Positions 1 through 11,243 of a DNA stretch of 64,000 nt are shown in pieces. The stretch lies in the NCBI GenBank assembly GCA_013423385.1, contig BLZA01000043.1, forward strand, positions 62,001-126,000, read 5' to 3'. A model generated the notes under the pieces. It saw only the letters and a program-made list of their open reading frames with translations. It did no database searches and was not told the DNA's origin. This stretch comes from Naganishia liquefaciens. Taxonomy: Eukaryota > Basidiomycota > Tremellomycetes > Filobasidiales > Filobasidiaceae. Every line of letters starts with the position of its first letter. The stretch's first letter is position 1. The translations under genes were made by a program, and so were the position numbers.

Positions 1-696
1 TTCTTCTAGCTGATACCAGGAGGCGAAGGACCCGAAAAAGCAGAATCATAGAAAAGACTACCCGAGGAAAATGGAGACGCAACTTCACCTTTACAGTCCG
101 GTGGAAGGTACATGAGGTTTATTGTGTTGTATCACTACACGGAGCGACAACGATGACGCATGAGGATTACCCATTGCTGGGAGATCACCCGGCGTTCAAT
201 ATAATGTCTTGGGATAACTCCGCGCCTGCTCGCCCCTGCTGAAGCAATTCATCGGACTGAGTGGATCTGGCAGCCGAGGCCCAATCGAGTAGACGTTTGT
301 GCTCAACAAAAGCATTCGAGTCATTACAGCTGAAAGCGCTACACGCGTTTCATACGGCGATCTTTTGTCTTGGTGTTTCATGCTCTGCGCTCATTATCAT
401 ATGCCTGTGATGATGGGGGATGAGCGAGTGATGGCTCTCACGGTCTCAGATATCTGAGCCATGATACGAATCTGAGTTCGAGTCGTCGAGCTGATTGTCC
501 TAGGAAACAGGTGCCGAGGTGCCCCATCGAAATGCATTCTCGATGGCCAAGTCTGTTCTACTGAGCATGCCAAGTGACACACTCCTCAGTGTAAGGATAT
601 AGACAGGAATCCTCAGAAAATCATGACATCTCTGAATTGTCAAAAATATACATGTCTCACTCTTGCTATCTCCCGCACGCGCACGGATTACCTCCC
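1..696. other. left-edge intergenic stretch
   Basis: No convincing coding signal is visible on either strand; the open frames are short and lack splice-linked continuation. The right part is presumably the 3' UTR and terminator region of the leftward allantoicase fusion gene, and the left part may belong to a gene outside the window. Confidence 0.4.
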
Positions 697-3600
697 CTAG
701 AACGCCGGAATATCGACCACTCCCATTTCCTGTTCAAGCTCCAGCAGTTCGCAATCCCTAACATCAGCCTTGGGTCCAATTTGCGCTTCAACGCAAGCAA
801 AGTCGATGGGTCCACCGAGCGTAAGCATTGGGTGGTCTGCGGACACGAAAGAGGGTTCGTCAGTCTCATAGATTGAGAATTGGTATGGAAAGACAACTTA
901 CGCCAGACGCCTCGACCGTATGTCACACCCTGATTGGCGTTACAGAAGAAAGCCTTGAGCGTGCTAGGGTCAGGCCGGTCGTCTATGATAGAACGATCAT
1001 CAGTAAGAAGCCTCGCGACATCCAAGGGCAACGTCGTACCTTTGCCGCCCTTCGCAACGATCACGACGTAAGCCGCGCCTTCGGGTAGCGCTTCTTCGCC
1101 CTTGCCTTTGATCTGTAGCTCAAGTCAGTTCTTGTTCTCGGCCGGAGGAGAGCCTAGCTTACCGTGCTCAAACCCATAGGCAAGAAGGTCTGCGAGGTAT
1201 AAGGGTGTCTACAAATCAAAGTCAGCGCAATCAAAGCTTCCTGCAACGAGAACGCATACCTCTCGATAAACTTGACGGGCCATGGCTTGCCCTTCTCCAG
1301 TCCCTCCCGGGGCGTGCACCTGAACACACTGATGTTGCTCGTCGCGCCGGCCTCGGCGGGATAAGTCTGCTCGAACGGCGAGAGATCCATGCACTTGACG
1401 TTCTTAAACTCGGCAGAAACGGCAACACGCGCGGTCTGGGGCGCGCTCTGAGCCGAGTCATAGCCCTGGACGACATAGCCAAAGTCTGCAAAGGCTTCGG
1501 GAGTCAAGGGGCTACAAGGTATGTGTCCAGACGACCCGGAAAGCATCGACTTGAGCGATGCGAAACCCGTCGAAGCTGTTGCCTTTGCAGCCTGAGCGGC
1601 AGCAGTGACGGCAGAAGCTGATAATCCCAAGTCGCTCTTGGGCAGGGTAAACTTGGCAAACGCAGCGTTGCCTTCGGTACGATAAAAGTCGGTATCGACC
1701 TTGTCAGTCTTGGCGTCGAATGATTCGATGCAGGCAAAGTCCATCTGTTCGTCGGCGACCATCAAGGGATTGTGCCAGATGCCGGCGTTGAAGCAGATAC
1801 CTTGGCTGGCGGGCACCGTAAACACCCGCAAAGTCGAGAAATCGGGCTCGCCTTCGTTCTCCTTTGGCAAGGCCGCCATGACGACGTACGATCCCTTGCC
1901 GATCTTGGATCCTCCGACGGCCGTGCTCGACCCCGTCGTCTGACCCAGCGGCACAAACGCCTGATTCGTCTTGGGATGTCGCTCGAGCACGGTGATATCC
2001 ACCTCGGTCCCCGTCGCCACACGCGGCTGCGACCTGATCACGCCAATCGTCGTCTTCTTGTCCTCCTTTTTCTCAAACTTGTCTTCGAGGAGCGCCATCT
2101 TGTGGTACTTGCATGCGGTACCCTGGTTTGCCGGGGTCTTGGCAATGCCTCGGGGTGCCGCGGTCGGTCCGGAGAAGGCCTGAATGACGCGGCCATAGGG
2201 CAGGAACGCTTCGTATGTGAGAGGCAGGGCTTCGACGTGCGGGATATCCTTCTTTTGGTGGCTAGCGGGAAGAGAGGAAGCCGAGCTGTCTGACGGTGCA
2301 CGGTAACCCATGACGCGAACACGCTTGAGTCCTCCGTCTAAGCCAGTAACATCGTCAGTACTCGACCCTACCCCGTTGTTCGCAAAGTACGTACCTGGCC
2401 AGATAGTCAATTTGACATGCGTGTACACCTTTCCAAGGCCGTTCTGGATGGGGAAAAAGTGCTGCCTGTGCGGACCCATCTTCATCTTGGGCAAGATTGA
2501 CGTCCACGCTTCATTCTCGAGAGGGGGGATGTTCTGATTCCATGTGGTCAGCCTATACTTTTTTTCTCAGATGACGGCGAGCTCACCTCTTTCGAGTTGA
2601 TTGCGTGCAATTCGGCAAACTGAGCGAGTCCAAAATAAGCTTATGATTTTGACCCTCGAAATCGATCCCAACTCACCATCGGGAAATTGCCCATGTGGAA
2701 CGCCGTATCGATCTCCACATGATCAATCAACCCCGCTTCACCCCTACACCCCTCAATCAGCCCAAATTTCCCAACAAACCCGACTTTTTCAGACTCACAA
2801 CTTGATAACCGCCCACTCGCAATGCCCCTCGGCCCGACTCCTCTTCGTCTCCCATCCATCCCCCATATCCACTCCGCGACCTGGCAACAACAAGTTACTC
2901 GCGACCCCGTAATGCTGATTACTCTGCGCAACCACCCGTCCGCCATTGTGCGCGTATGCGAGATCGATCCTCGTGGGCGGGTTGGTAACGGGTGGGGGCA
3001 AGGCATGGCCGTATACCCTGAATCGACCGATTCCGCCGTCGGGGATTTGACAGAGTTTAATGTGCGAGTAGGTCTTTTCGGTGGGCGTGATCTTGAAGAG
3101 GTGTCGCGAGTCTGGACCGAGTTGTACGACGGGCAAGAGGGGTTCCCACTGTGGGTTCAAAATAACGAGCGAGCAAAGATTGGTCGCCGGGAATAATGAT
3201 TTCAAGGCGAGGGAAATGGGCGTACCCTCGAATCATCTCCGTCCAACGTCGCTTCCTCTTTCGCCAACGCCTTGGCATCACTCGTATCGAGCTTCATCCC
3301 CCATACGCTCGCCTCGGGACCATAGTTGCCCGTGAAATGCGCCGTATCGATATCAAAGCCTGTGATCCTGCTCGACGAGGGACCTAGAGCGACGATGACC
3401 CTATGGGGGAATTCCTGATCAGTCGTACGAACGGGAGGAAAGAAGAAGAAAAGAACGTACCAGTCGTGGTCGGGGTAGTTGTGCCTTCGTGTCTCCCATC
3501 CATCGTACAGTGCGCCTTTCGGGCCAAACTGTCCAGCCAACGAAGCCGAGGGCTACTCGGGCGCAGGCAAAAGGTCAGTGAGTCGAACTCTGAGAGGTGA

Positions 3601-3778
3601 CTATGAAGAAGAAAAAACCCACTTCGACCTTGAGCAAATTTGTTGCCTCTGCAAAGAATTCATCCGAGAAGGAGACGATCCGTCCGCCGAGGGCGACCGA
3701 CGATACCTCGGTCGAGGTGTCCTTGAATTCCTGCTGGAACTGGTCGAGGGGGATCTTCTGGTACTCTGGTGACGCCAT
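697..3778 (-). CDS. DAL2,3,3: Allantoicase fused to two ureidoglycolate lyase domains
   Basis: Purine-nitrogen catabolism enzyme: allantoicase cuts allantoate to ureidoglycolate and urea, and ureidoglycolate lyase cuts ureidoglycolate to glyoxylate and urea. The start MASPEYQKIPLDQFQQEF is followed by the allantoicase signatures FAEATNLL and FGPKGALYDGWETRRHN. A second allantoicase repeat carries DGWETKRSR and HVEIDTAFHMGNFP. Two ureidoglycolate lyase modules follow. The first begins near HVEALPLTYEAFLPYGRVIQ (about 2240) and contains ERHPKTNQAFVPLGQ; the second begins near SPLTPEAFADFGYVVQ (about 1490) and contains CRHPYTSQTFLPMG. The last exon ends MGVVDIPAF. About eight or more short introns break the frame; roughly 850-900 residues in total. 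The same allantoicase-lyase-lyase order is the DAL2,3,3 gene of Cryptococcus (established knowledge). Start chosen because it begins the conserved allantoicase N-terminus. Confidence 0.92.
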
Positions 3779-3950
3779 GGTGTATGACTTGGGGATGGAT
3801 GTGGGTATACGATCGTCCATCGCGACCAACACCCCGCGGTCTGCGAGATATAACGCTCGACCTTCCTCCACTCGAGCCCGACGCGCTCAACCCGTCAGCT
3901 GCCGTGGATGCTTCCGGTCCGTAGCTCCGATCATCCCGGGCCAAAGATCC

Positions 3951-3983
3951 GATAAGCTCGCATATACAACAAGGCAAAGATAG
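3951..3983 (-). promoter_or_regulatory. Paired GATA-factor-like sites upstream of DAL2,3,3
   Basis: A perfect GATAAG (3951-3956) and a GATAG (3979-3983) lie about 175-205 bases upstream of the allantoicase fusion start. Fungal purine and allantoin genes are commonly controlled by nitrogen-responsive GATA factors (family knowledge). Function here is inferred from position and motif only; GATA is short and occurs by chance. Confidence 0.35.
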
Positions 3984-4780
3984 CCAATGTACAGTGCAGG
4001 CGTGTACAAAGTCCCAGTAGTAGCAGGCTCGTATGTTCGGTTGTCAAGGGCAATCAGGATCCTCACATCCTGCTTGGCGACACGGCTGCCAACACTGGTA
4101 CCGACGATGCTCGGACCGAGTAGATGGTCTCGAGACGCCGTGATATATTTCCTCCTTGACGCGTCAATCGGGCGTCGAACGCCATAGGCTCATCAGTGTC
4201 TGGTCAATGTGATGAAGGAAGAGCTGTATTCAGTCGTGCGTATCACGGTCGAGTCGTCACGTCAGGGACCAGCTGGCAGTTGCGTCGATTACAACTGCAA
4301 CGCCTTTACTTGAAGAACTATCAACGATTCGAGGTCGCGATCTCCCAGCTGATGATCCATGTCGGCCAGACAGCGACGAGATGATTCTTCCTTTCCTTTG
4401 CACGGATGACGCAAAATCCACCTCCCCTCCCCCCCCCTTCATCATCCCAGAAGATGTATTTCTTGTAATCTATATGAATCGAACCAATGGTGTCCGCTTA
4501 ATTCACAAGTCCAGCTACAAGTCCTCTCACCAAAATCCGGGGCTCCACGCTTCGACCTCAGCGTGACTCGATTGCTATACCGCAGACAGCGCGCAAGCAT
4601 CCCCCATTCACCCCTCCTCGACCTCGAGTACTCTCTCATGTATCGAGAAGAAAGCTTGAACCTCGCTCGCTGGCCACACGTTTCCGACAATCTTAGCAGT
4701 CCATAGATCAGAGACAGTCAGACAAGAACACCTCGAAAAAACCAGATCTGAGCCGCGGGCGTTTCAAGACTTTTCTCAAC
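3984..4780. other. Divergent promoter region
   Basis: Non-coding stretch between the leftward allantoicase fusion and the rightward DUF89 gene. It holds a C-rich run near 4425-4440 on the plus strand. No further gene is visible. Confidence 0.4.
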
Positions 4781-7141
4781 ATGATCAACGCGACGTCAGA
4801 CGGAGCCTGGAAGTTGCCCTGCGAGCAGTTTTCGCCCAAGGACAAGGGAAGGTGCGTCTTCTCATCTTTTACACGCAGTCATGCTGACCGACGCTGAGTT
4901 ACTTGACCTCGAAATATTATCGGTTGCGGTACACAGTTTTGCGTAAGTCGGTTCAGACGTTTGTGATTTCTTGCTTGTCAGCCGGATTCTAACGTCCACC
5001 AATTTCGCAGCTACACCACCGTCGTCAGAAGGTCTGCTCTTCCATTTCCCTCCTGTGTATCCTTCGCTCTCCTGACACCCTGCTCCGCCCAGATGGCCAA
5101 CGATTCTTACAAACATCGTCTCGACTCTTTCCAACGAACTACACCTCCTCACCCTTCACGGCCCCTCTGACTTGTCGCCCCAAGACGTTGAAGCCAAGAT
5201 CGAGGAAGGAAAAGGGATCGTCCGGGCGTTGAGCGAGCTCAAGCATGACATGGGCCGCAACAAGGTATTACAGTACGTTCCTGTCGCCGAGTGCTGAAAA
5301 TCAAAAGGAGCCGCTTACTCTGATGCTTCATCGGGTGTGGTTCAGCCCGATTGAAGATGATGGAGGCGCGAATGTGGAATGCTACAACCAACACCTCAAA
5401 GAACTCGACGGCACGGATGATTCTTGGTTCACAGCCGCATGGCTATTTGCGGAATGTTACCTGCAAGTCTCTACGCGTCTGGCCCCCCTACCGTAGCACC
5501 GAAAGGGCTCATCCCCTTCCTCTTGCCTACCAGATACCGCGACCTTCGTACCCTCTTCGCCAAGACCAAGTTTTGGAACAGCTATGATCCCTTCTTTGCC
5601 TCCAAGGAGGAAACCTACAAATCAAGCTCTGCTGCGATGATCCGTGAGCCCCTTCTACGTGGAATCCGTTATCAACGTCTGATGTCGAATGGGGCAGATC
5701 TTGCAAAGTCGTTGATGGCGCTTGATGAGCGGAAAGACTTGCTAAATGACTGGGATTCGTCCGGCTCCGTGCTGGAGATCATCTTCCTGTGCGCACAAGG
5801 TTGCAGGATTCGTGGGCGGGAAAACTGATTAGTGCACGAGACAGAGAAATGATGCAAGCAGCACTGTGGGGAAACGCCACTGTGAGTGCACGCCCCGTCC
5901 GCACAAGGCCGGGCCTGACTCATCGCCCTCTCCGTAGGACCTCTCCCTCCTCGTCGACCTTAAATACGAAGACCTGCAAAAACTGCAAAGCGTCGGCGCC
6001 GCCGCACAGGCAGAGAACGCAAAGTATATCCTGCGAAATGACTTTGCCAAAGTGTGGGAACATGTCAAGCGGCAGAAAGATGCGCGGGTGGATATCGTGT
6101 TGGATAATGGTGCGTTCTTGGGTTCCCGAGCGAACGGATGAGCAACTAAATTCGCGTCGTTTCGGTAGCGGGCTTTGAGGTAGGCACTGTAGGCTACATA
6201 ACGCGACCAGAAACTGACACTCGATAGCTCTACACCGACCTGATCTTGGCGGATTTCCTCGTCAGTCACACGCCCTTCGTCAGCGAAGTCGTCTTCCAGT
6301 GAGCTCGGCAACTTTTCGCACCGAGTACCCGCGCTCATCAACTTGTCTAGCCCCAAGACGATCCCCTGGTTCGTCTCCGATACATTGCCTTATGACTTTA
6401 CGTACGTGCCATCTTCTGTCAAACCCACGCTCTTCCCTGACGAATCTCCTTTCCTGCCGTACAGCTGGGCCATCGAGTCCCTCAAAGATAAATCCTTCTT
6501 CAAGAAACACGCCCCGGGCATTCCTGACGCGGATCTCGACACCCTCCAATCGCTCGGCAAACGCTGGACGCGTCACATGACGACCGGCGCCTTCCGCCTT
6601 TCCATTCCCACGTCGACGCCGCTCGGCGCAGGGGGCTTGGCGGATTTCTGGACGACACAGCATCCGTATCAGTTGTTGCCGGAGCGTGACCCGGCATTGC
6701 TGGCGGAGCTTCAAACATCAGAGCTCGTCATCTTCAAGGGCGATCTCAATTATCGAAAGTGCGTATGGCTCTTGGTCCACTCGCCAACGAGTTTGACCTG
6801 AACCTCTTCTAGATTGGTTGCCGATGGCAAGTGGGCTCCCACGACGCCGTTCGAGGAAGCTCTCGGTGCGTCGGCTAAGCTTCAACGATTGAGCACGTGC
6901 TCATCCTTCATCTGCAGGTCCCCTGAACGGCCAGTTCCCGCTAGTCTCCCTTCGCACCAACAAGGCAGACCCCATGTAAGCATCCTCTAGTCTCCACCTA
7001 TGGATCGTTTGCTCATCACGCCCGACTCTGCAAAGTGTCGGCCTGCCGGAAGGAACGGCCGAGCGACTAGATGAGACGACTCCCGATTGGCGGGTCAGCG
7101 GGAAGTATGCCGTGGTATCGTACGCGCCGAGACGGGAGTAA
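4781..7141 (+). CDS. DUF89/ARMT1-family metal-dependent damage-control phosphatase
   Basis: Resembles the DUF89 family (human ARMT1, yeast YMR027W), metal-dependent phosphatases acting on damaged or surplus sugar phosphates such as fructose-1-phosphate. The ATG at 4781 opens MINATSDGAWKLPCEQF. Recognisable family blocks, in order: RWPTILTNIVSTLSNELH; DDSWFTAAWLFAECYL; KFWNSYDPFFASKEETYK; LWGNATDLSLLVDLKYEDLQ; VDIVLDNAGFELYTDLILAD (the conserved Asn/Asp pocket); FVSDTLPYDFTYV; ELVIFKGDLNYRKLVADGKW; and the C-terminal LRTNKADPIVGLPEGTAERL. It ends YAPRRE then TAA. About eight short introns are needed. The protein is about 470-500 residues, usual for the family. It is convergent with the SFT2 gene. 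A protein-glutamate methyltransferase role has also been claimed for ARMT1 and is not decidable here. Confidence 0.88.
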
Positions 7142-7413
7142 GGACGCCCGGTTGTTATTCGGCCTGTAGGTCAGTCGTCACCAGGCAACAATGGAAAAGC
7201 GATAGATGTGTTTGCATAGAAATCTCGTCTGTAAAGGATCCCAGGCGGAATGAGATCAGATATTCTGCCGCCGCGGGGGCGTTCAGCGAGAAGAAGGCGT
7301 TGATTCATGATCAAAGCATGCATGAAATAAGTCTCGTGAATGCTACCCTAGCTAGTCCCAACGCAGCCAAGAAGGCAACAGATTTTTCACAAGCTAAACC
7401 AGCATAATCAGCT

Positions 7414-8344
7414 CTATTCACTGCCTTCCACATTGAAAGAGACCATCACACTCACACTCCTCGCATATGGGATATAGCTCAACGAGTACCAAAGATACGC
7501 CAGGTACTCGACAATGACCATCACGAGGCACAGCACGGCATTGTTGAGCAGGAAAGCGCCCATGAATGTCATGGCGATCGCGCCGAGAAGGATCAGCGTT
7601 GCCACAACGCGGACGGGCTTGAACATCTGCGGCGGACAAGGTGAGCGAGATAGTACTTTGCTACTGGAGAGGACTTGCGGTTTTGATTTGTTTGGAAAAG
7701 CCACTGTGAAGTAAGCAGTTTAGGGTTTCGTGAATGGGAGTCGTTACTGGAAGACTCACATGAGGAATCCGGTTCCAACCAGGCTGACAATGATACCAAT
7801 ACTAAAGAGGACTATATGATGGCGATGTAGGGCGTAGCGTTAGGTGAATAGATCGGTCCTGCCGAGTGTTCCTTACTGGCGAACGAGATGAGACCGCCGA
7901 TGAATAGGAGGATTGTGCCGAGTATACTGAGAATGAAACCCACGACAGTGCCTATGGGAGAGCCATCCATCATGTATCAGTCAAGAGTACGCCTCGCTTT
8001 GCCCTGTATGGTAGCTTTTCGCCAACACTGCGGAAACGGGAAATAGGAGAAAAGACTAACATCCAAGAAATCCGTACAGGCGTTGCGTTTTCGTCAACCC
8101 CAGTTTGCTATACGCTGATTCTTCCTGCATTATGAGAATCGCAGGGCGATAAGTTCACGTACAAATCTCGGAGACGACGACGAAAATTGACTCACACCGC
8201 CGAATACGGAGTCGCCGCTCTGGGCTTCCAAGTCTGCGTGCCGAGTACGGTGGAACGAACAGCGGGAAAAGAGGAGGACATGAAGAGCTTGAGTGCGGTC
8301 CCAGAACATTCGGCGAAGGACTTACTGAGCCATCCGGATGGCAT
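7414..8344 (-). CDS. SFT2: SFT2-type vesicle transport membrane protein
   Basis: Four-helix Golgi membrane protein of the SFT2/GOT1 group, involved in retrograde traffic to or within the Golgi. The reconstructed N-terminus is MPSGWLNLEAQSGDSVFGG then EESAYSKLGLTKTQRLYGF. Hydrophobic segments follow: VVGFILSILGTILLFIGGL; VATLILLGAIAMTFMGAFL after the cytosolic FKPVR; and LCLVMVIVEYLAYLWYSLSY ending in the family tail YIPYAR. The last residues are FNVEGSE. The start at 8344 is chosen because only this ATG keeps frame across the GTAAGT intron into the second exon. About six exons. Head-to-head with the histone-fold gene, 244 bases apart. Confidence 0.82.
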
Positions 8345-8588
8345 TCTGGTGGTCTGTCAAGGTTGGAGGAAGGACGATCAAGGACACGCAACTGGTGTGT
8401 GACTTTAAATGCCGAGTCCATATGAAGACTCGAGTTTCAGGAAACACGAAACGGATATTACGCAAGACGCGTCGTGATCGAGCGCGTCTGCCAGGGTCAC
8501 TCTTCTTGGCTCTCTTCTTTCGAGTGGGAGGAAGCACAACTCGTCTCTGCCTTGGACCGCTCAGACCACATCCTCCGTCGCCATCGCC

Positions 8589-10201
8589 ATGACGACTCCC
8601 ATGGAAATCGACGCAGACATCCTGACGACGGCCGTCCCGGAAGTTCTCCAACCGACAGTACCTGAACAGGAACCCGCACCAACCGAACCGACCACCGACG
8701 CGCCGATATCCAAAAAGAAAGGCCGTCCCGCCGGCAGCGTCACGACGACGACGACGACAACGAAGAAGAAGACGGTGGAGGAAAGAGTGCCGGGTACGAC
8801 GGGTTTGCCTGTTGCGCGTGTCAAGCGAATTCTCGGGGCAGATGAGGATCTGCAGAATATCGGAAGGGAGGCGTTGTTCTTGTTGAGTATTGCGACGGTG
8901 AGTCAGGAGGGAAATGCGTGCGGTCAATGTTCGTTTGCTAACGGCATCTTCGCTTTGCAATTTCTTTCTTCCCTTCTCTAATTTTGCGTCGGCTTCCCGT
9001 TATGCTGAACAGGAACAATTCCTGAAAAGGATGGCGGATTCGGGATACGTGAAAGCTCGGATGGATGGCCGGAAGACGGTCACGCTCAAGGATCTGTGTA
9101 CGTGCACATGGTGACAACCACGCGCACGCAAACTAACTGTATCGTTTCCTCCTATCGCACCACACTATTCTGCCTTGCAACGACATCCCTTCCGCGTTCC
9201 TTTCATCAGCAAACGCCGTGAAACACCAACCCGAGATGGAGTTCTTATCAGGTAAGCCCTCTGTCTGTTCTCGATCTGCAGAATTTCGTGCCGGAATGAT
9301 GAGACGTGTAACATGTTTGACATCTTGGATTCCCGTGTCCCCGCATGGGGAGGAATCGCTCGATGGCATGAAACGAATACGCTGCAAATCGCTAATCTTC
9401 TCTCTGACTGCGATGCTTCCCCTTTATCGTACACAACTGGCAAACAATGAACTCGCGCTGATGCGATCCCTCTTCTTTCTCCGCTTTTCGAAACTTTTCT
9501 TCCCTGGTCTCGCGTTGCACGTCAAGACATCATACCCGCTGCTGTTCCCCTATCCGTCGCGCTGGCAACAAGAAAAAAGAACGGTCAGTCTCCCATCCTC
9601 CCGCTTTCTAAACATTCCACTGACGAGCCCATCTGCATCCTCCAGCACAAGACCCCAAAGCCTTCTCCAACCTCGACAACCAACCCCTGTCCTCCCTTCT
9701 TCCGCCCGTGCCCATGTTCCCCTCAAAAAACCCCGACTTCCCGGATGCGCTCGTCCGTCGACTGAAGGATCCAAACAAGGCGCGCTCGGCGCGAAAGAGT
9801 GCCGCTGCGGCAGCGGCGGCGGCTGCAGCGATGGAGGGAGAGGAGGGAGAGCCCGAGGGAGAAGAGGTGACGAGTGTCAAGAAGCCAAAGGCAAAACCCA
9901 AAGCGCGGAAGAGTGCTGTTGTCGGACCGGATGCAGACGCTACGAGTGGTGTCGAGACGAACGCGGTGGAGATGGATGGCCTACAGTCGACGTCGGCAGA
10001 GCAGACTGCAATGGTATGTCTTTCTTACGACTGCCACACAGGACGCTGGCTAATTTTTTCACTGACTGGCGTAAGGATGTCCCGCTGTCACGCCCTAAGC
10101 CGATCAAGAAGTCTGTTGCTAAGCCAAAGGAGCCGCCAGCACCGGCGATGATACGCGGGTCGAGCGATGCTGCGGAAGATGCGATGGATAATGTGTTGTG
10201 A
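8589..10201 (+). CDS. DPB3: Histone-fold subunit of DNA polymerase epsilon/CHRAC (DPB3/POLE4/CHRAC1-like)
   Basis: CBFD/NF-Y-type histone-fold protein. After an acidic, Thr- and Lys-rich N-terminus comes the fold: LPVARVKRILGADEDLQNIG, REALFLLSIATEQFLKRMAD, VTLKDLSNAVKHQPEMEFLS and DIIPAAVPLSVALATRKKN. This fits the DPB3/POLE4/CHRAC1 side of the family rather than the DPB4/POLE3 partner. Six exons reconstruct cleanly. Low-complexity parts include a poly-Thr tract from an ACG run (about 8738-8757), a poly-Ala tract of about eleven residues (about 9798-9830), and a basic PKAKPKARK tail ending DAMDNVL. It could serve in polymerase epsilon, in the ISWI/CHRAC remodeller, or in both; sequence alone does not separate these, so the symbol is provisional. 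Confidence 0.8.
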
Positions 10202-11243
10202 GCGGGTAGAGAGGTAGTGGCTCTTCGCTACTTTGTAGCTACACAGTAGCGTCAAGCGAGCTCACTGTGCGCGCCGACATTTATATAGCGTTGTGTGTAT
10301 TGCATGTATTTCTCGAGCAGATGGATGATTCGATCGGGACGTGAAAATGACTGGGGTTGAATCCAGTCCCATCGATGGAGTCGGGTGATACAGTATATCA
10401 GAGACCTTCTACCTGGGCGAGGAGTCGAATTCGCTATTGTTGAATACAGTCCCAAAGCTCATCTCAGATTGCGCCAGGCCCATAGGCAGGGTCCAATGAA
10501 GTCATTCTAAAAGCTTACCCTCTCGTTCTCGACCATTTCTCGCCAATCACCTAGATCGATCAAGATTCCAGCTGAGAATGACCTCTGCCCATCTAGGTTT
10601 GACGAGATGAAGCCAACGGAGAACATCGATATTGGAGTCGACGGTGAAGATGGATGACATGGGGCAAGAGATCGAATCGATAGCGAGGAGCGCCAGATGA
10701 CTCGCAAGACTAGCAGGACAAGGGTCATTGAAGAACGCAGGGGTCCTGTCTAAGGAGGTTACACTTGCAACAACCACATGGCGTAGAAGATGGGCAAGCG
10801 CAGGAACGGGTCTCATAACTATTGGTGAGGTCCATCTGTGCTCTATTAAGCATGTTCCCAAAAGCTTTCAATTCCAGTATGTGTTCCCAATCAGCGAGCA
10901 CTGGAAGAATTTTCTCGAGGAATCAATTCACTCCCTCTTGGTCGGGATCCTTTGATAAGAGCCTCTAAACCCTCAGGTAACCTTTCCCTTCATCCGACGA
11001 TGAGCTCCTTTGCTTTGCTTGTGTCGACATCGTCAAGTTGGCGGTTGGTTCAGGATCACGCCACGGGTATATAACAAGAGTATACTATCCCTTTCGCGTC
11101 TTGAGCAGAACCTTGCTGATCCAATTTTCTGTGTACGCTGCCAGCCCTCTTCATCGCCCTGTGGTCCCGTGTTCCACCTTCATGACGACGTTCACCTACT
11201 CAGCCAAAACTCTACAATAACAGCTTCAGGATCTGGACTCAAT
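10202..11243. other. Intergenic stretch
   Basis: About 1 kb upstream of the BCS1-like gene. A minus-strand open frame (10547-10861) exists but lacks recognisable domains and splice continuation. No RNA gene or repeat was recognised. Confidence 0.4.

Noticed and set aside
10547-10861. Minus-strand frame between the histone-fold and BCS1-like genes
   Set aside because: Protein-like in places but without ATG-to-stop support, homology or introns consistent with the genome style.
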